Origin: Amycolatopsis australiensis
GTDB taxonomy: Bacteria > Actinomycetota > Actinomycetes > Mycobacteriales > Pseudonocardiaceae
Assembly (NCBI RefSeq): GCF_900119165.1
Contig: NZ_FPJG01000006.1
Span: 2,294,001 to 2,358,000, forward strand
DNA length: 64,000 bases
Reading direction: 5' to 3'
Shown here: positions 46,972 through 57,087 of the stretch, one piece after another
Layout: every line of letters begins with the position of its first letter
How positions within the stretch are numbered: the stretch's first letter is position 1
Notes under the pieces: model-generated
Databases searched by the model: none
What the model saw: the letters and a program-made list of their open reading frames with translations, nothing else
Told to the model about the DNA's origin: nothing
Made by a program: the position numbers and the translations under genes

Positions 46972-47988
46972 ATGAATCTCGTGCTCTACGTGCTCCGCCG
47001 GCTGGCCATTTCGGTGCCGGTCCTGCTGGTCGGCACGTTCCTCTGCTTCGTCATGGTGGCCAACACGGGCGACCCGCTCGGGGAGCTGCGGAGCAAACCC
47101 GGCATCAGCGCGGCGGCGATCGCCGACACCGAGCACCGGCTCGGCCTCGACCAGAGCGTCATCGCGCGGTACTTCACCTGGCTCGGCCACTTCCTGACCG
47201 GCGACTGGGGGATCTCCATCGCGCAGGGCAACGCGCTGCAGCCGGTGGCGCCGAAGGTGATGGCGGCGTTCCGGGTCACGCTCGAACTGGTGCTGGCGGC
47301 GTCCGTGCTGGCGCTGTTCTTCGGGGTGCTGGTCGGGGTCCTCGCCGCGGTCAAGCAGTACTCGATCTGGGACTACATCGCGACGACGCTGGCGTTCCTG
47401 ATGTTCTCGATGCCGATCTTCTGCATCGCGATCGTCCTCAAGGGCTACGCGATCCGCGCGAACATCTGGGTGCGCGAACTGGGCCTGGCCGACGTCCTCG
47501 GCGACCCGTGGCTGCGCACGACGAGCCCGGAGAGCCTCTCGGCGACCGGCGTCGGCGACGCGCTGGCGAAGTACGTCGGCGCGTTCCTGCTGCCGACGCT
47601 GTCGATCATGGCGATCACGTTCGCGGCGTACAGCCGCTTCCAGCGGGCGTCGATGCTGGAGGTCCTGGGCGCCGACTACGTACGCACCGCGCGCGCGAAG
47701 GGCGTCTCGAACAGCCGCGTGATCTGGCGCCACGCGTTCCGCAACGCCCTGATCCCGGTGATGACGTTGTTTTCGGTGAACTTCGGCGCCACGGTGACGG
47801 GCGCGATCATCACCGAGACGGTGTTCAACTGGCACGGCATGGGCACGCTGCTGGTGGAGGCGGTCAACAAGAACGACCCGCAGGTCCTGATGGGCTGGCT
47901 GGTGGTGATCGCGACGAGCGTGGTGCTGGCGAACCTGCTCGCGGACCTGCTGTACGGCATCCTGGACCCGAGAATCCGCGTGGGCTAG
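46972..47988 (+). CDS. peptide ABC transporter permease (DppB/OppB type), copy 2
   Basis: Near-duplicate of the permease at 44951, the same 338 residues: MNLVLYVLRRLAISVPVLLV, GDWGISIAQGNALQPVAPKV and YVRTARAKGVSNSRVIWRHA. Most residues match and the differences are conservative, so it arose by duplication within this cluster. No second DppC or binding-protein gene follows. It either forms an alternative heterodimer with the DppC-type protein or is a dispensable copy. Repeat locus B begins at the base after its stop codon. Confidence 0.92.
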   Translation: MNLVLYVLRRLAISVPVLLVGTFLCFVMVANTGDPLGELRSKPGISAAAIADTEHRLGLDQSVIARYFTWLGHFLTGDWGISIAQGNALQPVAPKVMAAFRVTLELVLAASVLALFFGVLVGVLAAVKQYSIWDYIATTLAFLMFSMPIFCIAIVLKGYAIRANIWVRELGLADVLGDPWLRTTSPESLSATGVGDALAKYVGAFLLPTLSIMAITFAAYSRFQRASMLEVLGADYVRTARAKGVSNSRVIWRHAFRNALIPVMTLFSVNFGATVTGAIITETVFNWHGMGTLLVEAVNKNDPQVLMGWLVVIATSVVLANLLADLLYGILDPRIRVG

Positions 47989-48090
47989 AAGCGCCCCAAT
48001 GTGGCCTTCGGTGCGTCTCACGCACCCAAGGGGCCCTTCGGTGCGCCACACGCAACCAAGGGGCCCTTCGGTGCTCCTCCCGTGCCCCCG
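47989..48090. repeat. palindromic 30-bp-period repeat, locus B
   Basis: Starts AAGCGCCCCAA immediately after the TAG of the preceding gene. It holds three 30-bp units (GTGGCCTTCGGTGCG, then GCACCCAAGGGGCCCTTCGG, then CGCAACCAAGGGGCCCTTCG). Unlike locus A I see no closing inverted copy of the first arm; the right edge may be lost next to the truncated gene that follows. Confidence 0.8.
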
Positions 48091-48110
48091 CGGGTGACGC
48101 TGGGCGGCGC

Positions 48111-48395
48111 GGCTGTGGCTACCTCCGCGATCTCACCGAGGGCGAGGATCCGCCGTGGGGCGGGTGGAAGTTCCCGGAGTGCTCGGTGTTCGCCGGCGCG
48201 CTCAACCACGCTGATCTGGGCGCGGTCCGCGCGTGGGTGGCGAAGGCGCCGTGGCGCTGCCCCAACGCCGTCCAGTTGCTCCTGCAGGACCAGCACGAGG
48301 TGTTCTTCCGGCTGTGGATGCTCCGCGACGGTCAGTTGCGGCAGTACGCCCCGGAGAAGCCCCACGAGGACGACCCGGACTTCGAAGACGGCTGA
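48111..48395 (+). pseudogene. 5'-truncated gene of unknown family
   Basis: An open frame without a start codon reads GYLRDLTEGEDPPWGGWKFP, ECSVFAGALNHADLGAVRAW and VQLLLQDQHEVFFRLWMLRD before stopping at 48395. It has the composition of a real soluble domain (Trp-rich, balanced), unlike the shadows around it. The first in-frame start is a GTG at 48186, which would lose the conserved-looking beginning. The sequence upstream is repeat locus B, so the gene was probably cut there. The family is unknown to me. Confidence 0.5.
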
Positions 48396-48436
48396 AGGCC
48401 GCCACCCGAGCCGGGTGGCGGCCTTCAGCCGTCTTC
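48384..48436. terminator. 25-bp perfect palindrome between convergent genes
   Basis: 48384-48408 and 48412-48436 are perfect inverted copies (25 bp) around the loop AGC. The left arm contains the last codons and the stop of the truncated gene. It serves as a very stable bidirectional terminator before the ATPase gene on the other strand. Confidence 0.85.
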
Positions 48437-48442
48437 AGAGCC

Positions 48443-50224
<1,782 letters not shown>

Positions 50225-50336
50225 CAGATGCCCTTCGTGGGGGTACAACGAGGCGCGACGCGGCGGTCGCGACTCGCGCGAGGATAACCGAGGGTGTCCC
50301 CGACTAAGGTCGGAGCACGGGAATTACGCTCAAGCC

Positions 50337-51182
50337 GTGATCTCCCCGGTACCGCGCAGGCTGCTGCTCGTCCACGCCCATCCCGACGACGAGAGCATCA
50401 CCACCGGCGCCACGATCGCACGATACGCCGCCGAAGGCGCCGAGGTGACCGTGGTGACCTGCACGCTGGGCGAAGAGGGCGAGATCATGCCGGACCTGGC
50501 GGAGCTGGCCGGGCTGGGTGCCTGGGCCGCCGACCAGCTGGGCGGCTACCGCGTCGCCGAGCTGAAGGCCGCCTGTGCCGCGCTGGGGGTGTCACGGCAT
50601 CGCTACCTGGGCGGGATCGGCCGGTGGCGGGACTCGGGCATGGCGGGCACGCCGGCGGCGGCGCACCCGCGGGCGTTCACCGGCGGCTCCGCCGGCGAGC
50701 AGGCCGCGCAGCTGGCGGAGATCCTCGACGAGGTGCGGCCCCAGGTCGTCGTCACCTACGACGCCTTCGGCGGCTACGGCCACCCGGACCACATCCGCGC
50801 GCACGAGATCACCATGGCGGCCGCGCCGCGGGCGGCGTCGGTGGCGCGCGTGTTCCACACCGTGACGTCGAGGGACGCGGTGCGTGCCGGGCTGGCCGCG
50901 CTGCGTGCCCGCGACGGCGTGACGTTCACCGTGCCGGACGACGACGAGCTGCCCGCGACACCGGACGAGGAGATCACGACGGTGCTCGACGTCACCGCGT
51001 ACCTCCCGGCGAAGCTGGCGGCACTGCGCGCGCACGCGACGCAGCTGGCCGTGGTCGACGGGGACGTGCCGTACTTCGCGCTGACGAACCGGCTCGCCCA
51101 GCCCATCCCGGCGCGCGACACCTTCGTCCTGGCCCACGGGCCGGCCGAGGGTGCCGCGGACGACCTGTTCGGCGGGCTGTGA
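50337..51182 (+). CDS. mshB: mycothiol biosynthesis GlcNAc-inositol deacetylase
   Basis: Zinc deacetylase of mycothiol synthesis, acting on GlcNAc-Ins, 281 residues. The metal motif is HAHPDDESITTGATIARYA (His, Asp, Asp) and the third ligand lies in GYGHPDHIRAHE. The family block VVTCTLGEEGEIMPDLAEL and the conserved RYLGGIGRWRDSGM are present. The GTG at 50337 has TACGCT 6 nt upstream and no Shine-Dalgarno, so the transcript is probably leaderless. It is coupled to the next gene by a 4-nt overlap. Confidence 0.96.
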   Translation: MISPVPRRLLLVHAHPDDESITTGATIARYAAEGAEVTVVTCTLGEEGEIMPDLAELAGLGAWAADQLGGYRVAELKAACAALGVSRHRYLGGIGRWRDSGMAGTPAAAHPRAFTGGSAGEQAAQLAEILDEVRPQVVVTYDAFGGYGHPDHIRAHEITMAAAPRAASVARVFHTVTSRDAVRAGLAALRARDGVTFTVPDDDELPATPDEEITTVLDVTAYLPAKLAALRAHATQLAVVDGDVPYFALTNRLAQPIPARDTFVLAHGPAEGAADDLFGGL

Positions 51183-51571
51183 CCGTGCCCGGGCCGCTGA
51201 CGTGGGAGCAGAGGCTGTTCCTGCTGCTGCTCGTCGCCGACACCGTGCTGCTGGCCGTGCTGGAGCTGTTCTTCCTGCCGCTGCGGATCGGGGTCGTGCC
51301 GGTGCCGGTGACGGTGCTCGTCGGCGCGCTCACCACGCCGTGGCTCGTGTCGACGACGGCCAAGCTGGTGCGGCCGGGCCTTTCCTGGGTACCCCTGGCG
51401 GTGTGGGTGGTCGTCGTGTTCGGGGTCGGGATGCTGGGCCCGGGCGGCGACCTGGTGCTGATCCAGGACTGGCGCGCGCTGGTGCTGCTCGGCGCGAGCG
51501 CGCTGCCGGGCGCGATGGTGCTCGGCGGCGGGCTCGGCCGCGCGGCGGGAAGGAAACCGGGACGTGGCTGA
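51179..51571 (+). CDS. small integral membrane protein (Rv1171 position)
   Basis: A 130-residue protein with about four helices: LFLLLLVADTVLLAVLELFF, PVPVTVLVGALTTPWLVSTT, WVPLAVWVVVVFGVGMLGPG and ALVLLGASALPGAMVLGGGL. The GTG at 51179 overlaps the mshB stop by 4 nt. A membrane protein in this position follows mshB in mycobacteria too (Rv1171). Its role is unknown; the coupling suggests co-expression with mycothiol synthesis. Confidence 0.85.
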   Translation: MTVPGPLTWEQRLFLLLLVADTVLLAVLELFFLPLRIGVVPVPVTVLVGALTTPWLVSTTAKLVRPGLSWVPLAVWVVVVFGVGMLGPGGDLVLIQDWRALVLLGASALPGAMVLGGGLGRAAGRKPGRG

Positions 51572-52343
51572 GGCGATTTCCGACAAGCAGGTCGTGGCCG
51601 TGCTGCGGCCGTTCGTGCGGGCGTGCGGGCCGGTGCTCGACGCGCTGCGCGAGTCCGACCCGTTCGGCCTGCAGGCGCGGGCCCGCGACGACCTCGCCGG
51701 GGTCGAGTCCGGGCTGAAGGCCAAGCTGATCCACGGGCTGACGTCGGTGAAGGTGCCCGGCACGGCCGCGTGGGCGCGGATGACGGGCTACGACCGGTCG
51801 AGCTGGTGGATGAACCGCGTCGGCCGCTTCACGGCGCTGCTGACGGCGATCCCGGGCCTGGGCGGCGCGCTGGCCGACCGGCTGCCGGTGCAGGACGCGC
51901 TGGGCGCGGCGTCACAGGGACTGCTGTTGTGCGCGATCGCCGGCGAGTACGGCGTGACGGACGTCGGCACGCGGGTGCGGCTCATCGCGTGGGCGCTCTT
52001 CGACCGCGAGATCGACGCGGACCTCGCGGCCGGCAAGCACGCGGACCATGACGAAGCCGCGGAGGCGGACGAAGCGGCGAAGCTGACCGAAGAGCTGACG
52101 GCGTCGGAGAAGAAGCACGGCAAGGCGACGATCAAGGCGGCGGCCGGCACACTGTGGCGCCTCGGGCGCGCGTTGTACGGCATCACCGAGGAGCTGGAGA
52201 AGCGCCCGCACGGCAACTTCCTCCACCGCGCGGTCGGCATGCTGCCGATCGTCGGCGCGGCGGGCGACTACTTCGGCGAGCGGTCGGGCTTGAAGAAGGT
52301 CTGGAAACGCGCACACGTCTGGCTGACCGAGCGCCGCACCTGA
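51564..52343 (+). CDS. conserved hypothetical protein after mshB
   Basis: A 259-residue protein, GTG start at 51564 inside the end of the previous gene (8-nt overlap). Its sequence is helical with moderate hydrophobicity: FVRACGPVLDALRESDPFGL, TGYDRSSWWMNRVGRFTALL and VGTRVRLIAWALFDREIDAD. The C-terminus is basic (ERSGLKKVWKRAHVWLTERR). It has an acidic Ala/Glu patch (about 160-185) and no recognised motif. Similar proteins probably exist in related actinomycetes, but I cannot name a family. Confidence 0.8.
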   Translation: MAEAISDKQVVAVLRPFVRACGPVLDALRESDPFGLQARARDDLAGVESGLKAKLIHGLTSVKVPGTAAWARMTGYDRSSWWMNRVGRFTALLTAIPGLGGALADRLPVQDALGAASQGLLLCAIAGEYGVTDVGTRVRLIAWALFDREIDADLAAGKHADHDEAAEADEAAKLTEELTASEKKHGKATIKAAAGTLWRLGRALYGITEELEKRPHGNFLHRAVGMLPIVGAAGDYFGERSGLKKVWKRAHVWLTERRT

Positions 52344-52370
52344 CTTCCCGCGCGGCGCCCGGCCCCAACC

Positions 52371-53147
52371 TCAGTTCCAGAACCGGAAGACGCTGAACCC
52401 GATCTGGGCACCGTCCACATAGCCCCCGAAGGCGCCGAAGAGCGCGTACGCGCCGTCCCAGAGCGCATTGTTCGCCGGGCGGAACAGCCACAGGACCGCG
52501 AACAGGATGATCGGTGCCCACGGGCGCACCTGCGCGCCGAACGCCCGCGCCTGCGGCGGCAGGTACGGCTCGATCGCGCCCCAGCCGTCGAGGCCCGGGA
52601 TCGGCAGGATGTTGAGGATGAACGTCACGATCTGCAGCAGTGCCAGGTAGGACATCGCGATCACCAGGCCGCCGGACATCGGGACCAGCGACACGACCAG
52701 CGCCAGCGCCGCGCCGACGGCGAGGTTGCTCAGCGGCCCGGCCAGCGACACCCACGACGACGTCCCGCGGCTGCGCAGCGCGCCCCGGTTGATCCAGACC
52801 GCGCCGCCCGGCAGCGGGATGCCGCCGATGACGAGGAAGATCAGCGGAAGCACGATCGACAGAACGGGATCGGTGTACTTCCGGACGTCGAGACTGAGGT
52901 AACCCTTGTGGGCGACGCTGTAGTCGCCGCCGCGGTAGGCGACCATCGCGTGCCCGAACTCGTGCAGCGACAGCGACGCCACCCAGCCGGCGGCGACGAA
53001 GATCACGACGCCTGCCACGAGCAGCGGATCGCGGTCGCGGACGAAAACGGTGTTGATGTCGCCGAAGGCGGCCATCACGCCGCCGACGGTGGTGAGCGCG
53101 AGGATGCCGAGGAAGACCGGGCTGGGGCGCACTGCTGACTTCTGCAC
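52371..53147 (-). CDS. site-2 protease family (M50) membrane metalloprotease
   Basis: Intramembrane-type zinc protease of 258 residues and about six helices. The metal motif is SLSLHEFGHAMVAYRGGDY (HExxH) and the second motif NILPIPGLDGWGAIEPYL supplies the Asp ligand. It has no PDZ or CBS domain, so it belongs to the compact group. A GTG start at 53147 gives MQKSAVRPSPVFLGILALTT. The substrate is unknown; such proteins release membrane-bound regulators or cleave small membrane peptides. Confidence 0.92.
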   Translation of the reverse strand: MQKSAVRPSPVFLGILALTTVGGVMAAFGDINTVFVRDRDPLLVAGVVIFVAAGWVASLSLHEFGHAMVAYRGGDYSVAHKGYLSLDVRKYTDPVLSIVLPLIFLVIGGIPLPGGAVWINRGALRSRGTSSWVSLAGPLSNLAVGAALALVVSLVPMSGGLVIAMSYLALLQIVTFILNILPIPGLDGWGAIEPYLPPQARAFGAQVRPWAPIILFAVLWLFRPANNALWDGAYALFGAFGGYVDGAQIGFSVFRFWN

Positions 53148-53238
53148 GGGTCCCAGTCTTCCGTATGCCCGGTGTGAAGTTACCGGCGTGTCCCCTTGCG
53201 CGATCGGGCCGGAACGTCCCCCGAACTCGCTACTCCGC

Positions 53239-53267
53239 TTGACCTGACCGCACTACACGGGTGTAAT
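53239..53267 (+). promoter_or_regulatory. promoter of the whiB gene
   Basis: TTGACC (53239-53244) and TGTAAT (53262-53267) are separated by 17 nt, a good principal-sigma promoter. The near-palindrome TGTAATCACAGTGATGTCA (53262-53280), with core ATCACAGTGAT, covers the -10 and the expected start site, so a repressor could block it. The regulator is unknown. Confidence 0.6.
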
Positions 53268-53357
53268 CACAGTGATGTCATTCGCCGCCGAGAGGGGACG
53301 GCGAGTGTCGTTTCACCACCGCCAGCCTGGGGAGTGCTAGGGAGCGAGGAGGCGGAC

Positions 53358-53684
53358 GTGCGGTTGGAAGCCGATGGGAAGGAATGGGGGCACGTCATGA
53401 GTTGGGGCGAGATCCCGGAGCAGGCTCTGGGAGATCTCACCGAGCTCATCGATGCCACCGAAGAAGAGCAGGATTGGCAGGAACGCGCCCTGTGCGCGCA
53501 GACGGACCCGGAAGCGTTCTTCCCCGAGAAGGGCGGCTCCACCCGCGAAGCCAAGCGCATCTGCCTGGGCTGCGAGGTCAAGGACGAGTGCCTTGAATAC
53601 GCGCTGGCCCACGACGAGCGCTTCGGCATCTGGGGCGGTCTGTCCGAGCGGGAGCGCCGGAAGCTGAAGAAACGAGCCGTCTGA
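53358..53684 (+). CDS. whiB: WhiB family transcriptional regulator (WhiB2/WhmD-like)
   Basis: Iron-sulfur regulator of cell division and development. The four cluster cysteines are in ALCAQTDPEAFF, AKRICLGCEVKDECLEYALA (C-x29-C-x2-C-x5-C spacing class). The turn motif GIWGGLSERERRKLKKRAV follows. The GTG at 53358 has an excellent ribosome-binding site GAGGAGG 5 nt upstream, giving 108 residues. The ATG at 53397 would give 95 residues, closer to Streptomyces WhiB, but with a weak site. It opens the same gene block as whiB2 in mycobacteria. Confidence 0.93.
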   Translation: MRLEADGKEWGHVMSWGEIPEQALGDLTELIDATEEEQDWQERALCAQTDPEAFFPEKGGSTREAKRICLGCEVKDECLEYALAHDERFGIWGGLSERERRKLKKRAV

Positions 53685-53815
53685 AGGCGGAATCACCGGT
53701 GGTGCCTGCCGTCACCGGTGATTCCGCGTGGTGGACACGGCGTGGGTTCACCATCGGGTGACGGACCGAAGCCGTAGGGTGGCCGCACCGACCGCCGCCT
53801 GATCCGGAGTCCTCG

Positions 53816-56800
53816 TTGCCCCGCACCGCCGCGCCGCCCGCACCGCGCACCGCGCCCGTTCTGGCCATTGTGGTCTGTCACAACGGCGAAAACTGGCTAC
53901 CGCTGGCGCTTTCTTCGTTGCGCCGCAGCACCGTCCGGCCCCGGCACGTCCTCGCGGTGGACACCGGCTCCACCGACGCGACCCCGCGGCTGCTCGCCGA
54001 AGCCGTCGCCGATCCCGGGCCCGACACGGCCCCCGTGCTTTCCGGCATCGTCACACTGCCGGGTGACACCGGCTTCGCCGCCGCGGTCGCCGCCGCCGTC
54101 GAGCACGCCACCGAACGCTGGGGCGACCCCGGCTCGTGGCTGTGGCTGCTGCACGACGACTGCGCCCCCGAACCCGACTGCCTGGACGAGCTCCTGCGCG
54201 TCGCCACCGCCACCCCGTCGGCGACCGTCCTCGGCCCGCTCGGGCTCGACTGGACCGACCCGCGGCTGATCGTCGAAGCCGGCCTCTCCACCGACGCGTC
54301 CGGCCACCGCCAGCAGATCGCCGCGCTCGGCGAAGAGCCCGCCGAGGTGCTCGCCGTGCCGAGCGCCGGCTCGCTCGTCCGCCGCGACGCCTGGGACGAC
54401 CTCGGCGGCTTCGACCCGGATTTCCCGTTGCTGCGCGAGGATCTCGACTTCGGCTGGCGCGCCAACGCCGCCGGCGGGATCGTCCTGTCCGTGCCGACCG
54501 CGCGGGTGCGGCACGCCCGCGCCGTCACCACCGGGCAGCGCACGGCCGACGCGCTCGCCGGGCCGCTCGCCGCCGCGAACCGCGCACACGGGCTGCGCGT
54601 GTTCCTCGTGAACTGCTCGCCGTTTTCCTTCTGGCTGGGCATGATCCGGCTCCCGCTGCTGTCGGTGCTGCGCGCGCTCGCGTTCTTCCTGCTGCGCCGC
54701 ACCGGCGAGGCGCGGGCGGAGTTCGCCGCCGCGACGTACCTCCTCGGCGGACGCGGCGGATTGCGCGCCGCACGGGCCCGGCGGCGGCGGAATCCGCGGC
54801 CGGGAACGGTTCGCGGGCTCTTCACCGGACGGTGGACGCGGCTGCGCAACGCCGCCCGCGCCGGCGTCGTCGGGCTGGTCCGGCGGGGTGTCGAGAACGA
54901 CGTCGCGCTCGGCCGAGTGCCCGAAACCGTCGAAACCGAGTCCGCGTGGGTGACCCCGGAAGCGCTCGACGCGCGCGAGACCCGTCCGGTCGGGCCGGAC
55001 GCGCTGCCCGCGGGCGCGCTGCGCGGGCTCAGCTCGCGCGGCTCCGGGCTACGCCGCCCGGGCACGCTCGTCGCCGTCGCACTGCCGGAGACACCCGCGC
55101 CGGAGCCGGCCGCCGAGACCGAGGAACCCGCCGAAGAGCCGGAACTCGTCTTCGTCGAAGTGAACCGGCGCCGGGTGCTCGCCGCGACGATCTTCGCGCC
55201 GCCGGTCGTGCTGCTCGTCGTGATGACCGCGCTGGGCCTGGTCGTCAACCGCGCCCGGCTCGGCCTCGACCTCTTCGGCGGCAAGCTGCTGCCCGTCGGC
55301 GGGCTGGGGGAGCTGTGGTCGTCGTACCTGGCGCCGTGGCACGCGGTCGCGGGCGGCACCGGCGCGCCCGCGTCGGCGACGCTGCCGGTGCTCGGCACGC
55401 TCGGCGCGGTGTTCGCGCCGCTCGGCGGCCCGGCCGCGCTGGTCGCGATCCTGCTCCTCGGCGACATCCCGCTGGCCGCGCTGAGCGCGTACGCGGCGAC
55501 ACGGCGGCTTCGCGTGCGCCGGTGGGTCCGCGCGGTCGTCGCCGCGGCGTACGCGCTGCTGCCGGCCGCGACCGCCGGGGTGGCGCAGGGCCGGCTCGAC
55601 GTCGTCGTCGTGCACCTCGTGCTGCCGCCCGTCGCCGCGGGCATCGCCGGGCTGCTGACGCGCGCGGACACGCGGTGGCTGCACGTGTCGGCGCTGTCGG
55701 CGATCGGGGTGGCGCTGCTGGGCGCGTTCTCGCCACTGGCGCACGGGCTCGCGCTCGCCGGTCTGCTCGTCGGGTTCGTCGTGCTGCCCGCGCCGACCGG
55801 GCTGGCGCGGCGGATCGCGTCGGTCGGGATCGTGGTGCTGCTGCCGCTGGCGCTGCTGCTGCCGTGGCCGACCGTGCTGCTGCGGCATCCGGAACTGCTG
55901 GTGCAGGGCCTCGGCGGGGCGGCACCCGGCGTCTCCGGCACCGACCTGGCCGGGCTGGATCCCGGCGGGCCGGGCGCGTGGCCGATCGGGGTCGCGGTGA
56001 TCGCGGCGGCGCTGATCGCGATCGTCGTCCGGCCGACGAAGCTCGCCGCCGGCGGGCTGGCGCTCGCCGCGCTGGGCGCGGGCGGATTGGTCCTGGTCCG
56101 GCTGGTCACCGCCACGCCGATGCAGGGCGGCCCGGCGGCCCACGGCTACGCGGGCGTGCCGTTGCTGCTCGTCGGCGCGGGACTGCTGTGGGTGGTGCTC
56201 GGCTCGTGGCAGCGCGGCGGGGCGGACGGTGTCCCGGCGGCCTGGCTGCCGAAGGTGTTCGCCGTCGCCGGGGTCGCGGTGTTCCTCGCGTTGGCGGCCG
56301 GCGCGGTGGTGGTCGGCGCCGACGGGCCGCTTCGCGCCGGTGCCCGGCCCGCGCTCGCGCCGGAGGTTTCCGCCGAGCTCGCGGCTTCCGGCCGTTCGGT
56401 GCTGGACCTGGCCCCGGACGCGACCCGCCAGATCGGCGGCCGCCTGCCCCACTACGGCGACGACGAACTGGCCCCGGCCCCTGGCACGCCCACGCGACTG
56501 GCCGCCTGGCGCCGGGACCTCGGCCAGGGCGACGCGGCGGCGGTCCAGCGTTCGATCGCCGCCGCGGCCGCCGCGGGGGTGCAGTTCGTGGTGCTGCCCC
56601 CGGGCGTCGACCCGCAGGCGTACGTGCCGCCGGCCAAGGACCTGGTGTCGGTGGCGGCGCCGACGTCGGACGGCCGCGGGGTGCTCCGCCTGCTGCCCCC
56701 GGCGGGCCAGGTGATCTTGATCTCGCCGGAACAGGCGAAGGCGGCGGTGACGGGCGGCGGCGCACCGGGCAACGCGCCGGGGGTCGCGCCGGTGCAGGCG

Positions 56801-57076
56801 GGGCTGCCGGACGTGCGGGTGCGCGTCTCGGACGGCCCGACCGGGCGGCTCCTGGTGCTGGCGGCCGAGCAGGAGGCGGGCTGGAGGGCGACGGTGGCCG
56901 GCAAGGCGGTGCCGATCGTGCCGGCGTGGGGTCACCAGGTGGCGGTGTCGGTGCCCCCGGCGTCGTCGGAGGTGACGGTCTCGTTCCCGGGCACCGAGCG
57001 CAACCTGTTGCTGCTGCTCCAGCTGGCGGCGGTGCTGTTCACGCTCCTGACGGCGGTCCCGGCCCGCCGCCGCTGA
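53816..57076 (+). CDS. large membrane glycosyltransferase (GT2 N-terminal domain)
   Basis: A 1086-residue protein. Residues about 15-330 form a GT2 domain: VLAIVVCHNGENWLPLALSS, the donor motif WLWLLHDDCAPEPD and the acceptor-side block PLLREDLDFGWRANAAGG. A first membrane pair sits near 270-300. After a long linker come about 12 helices (from RVLAATIFAPPVVLLVVMTA to VLALAAGAVVVGAD), an extracytoplasmic C-terminal domain (about 850-1055) and a last helix. The start is a TTG at 53816 with CCGGAG upstream. It stands between whiB and the mannose genes, which suggests cell-envelope glycan synthesis with GDP-mannose or a similar donor. Repeat locus C follows its stop. Confidence 0.9.
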   Translation: MPRTAAPPAPRTAPVLAIVVCHNGENWLPLALSSLRRSTVRPRHVLAVDTGSTDATPRLLAEAVADPGPDTAPVLSGIVTLPGDTGFAAAVAAAVEHATERWGDPGSWLWLLHDDCAPEPDCLDELLRVATATPSATVLGPLGLDWTDPRLIVEAGLSTDASGHRQQIAALGEEPAEVLAVPSAGSLVRRDAWDDLGGFDPDFPLLREDLDFGWRANAAGGIVLSVPTARVRHARAVTTGQRTADALAGPLAAANRAHGLRVFLVNCSPFSFWLGMIRLPLLSVLRALAFFLLRRTGEARAEFAAATYLLGGRGGLRAARARRRRNPRPGTVRGLFTGRWTRLRNAARAGVVGLVRRGVENDVALGRVPETVETESAWVTPEALDARETRPVGPDALPAGALRGLSSRGSGLRRPGTLVAVALPETPAPEPAAETEEPAEEPELVFVEVNRRRVLAATIFAPPVVLLVVMTALGLVVNRARLGLDLFGGKLLPVGGLGELWSSYLAPWHAVAGGTGAPASATLPVLGTLGAVFAPLGGPAALVAILLLGDIPLAALSAYAATRRLRVRRWVRAVVAAAYALLPAATAGVAQGRLDVVVVHLVLPPVAAGIAGLLTRADTRWLHVSALSAIGVALLGAFSPLAHGLALAGLLVGFVVLPAPTGLARRIASVGIVVLLPLALLLPWPTVLLRHPELLVQGLGGAAPGVSGTDLAGLDPGGPGAWPIGVAVIAAALIAIVVRPTKLAAGGLALAALGAGGLVLVRLVTATPMQGGPAAHGYAGVPLLLVGAGLLWVVLGSWQRGGADGVPAAWLPKVFAVAGVAVFLALAAGAVVVGADGPLRAGARPALAPEVSAELAASGRSVLDLAPDATRQIGGRLPHYGDDELAPAPGTPTRLAAWRRDLGQGDAAAVQRSIAAAAAAGVQFVVLPPGVDPQAYVPPAKDLVSVAAPTSDGRGVLRLLPPAGQVILISPEQAKAAVTGGGAPGNAPGVAPVQAGLPDVRVRVSDGPTGRLLVLAAEQEAGWRATVAGKAVPIVPAWGHQVAVSVPPASSEVTVSFPGTERNLLLLLQLAAVLFTLLTAVPARRR

Positions 57077-57087
57077 CCCGGACCTTC

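Noticed and set aside
55049..56935. 628-residue minus-strand frame inside the glycosyltransferase gene
   Set aside because: Low-complexity Arg/Gln/Gly shadow; the plus-strand gene has clear domains and membrane helices.
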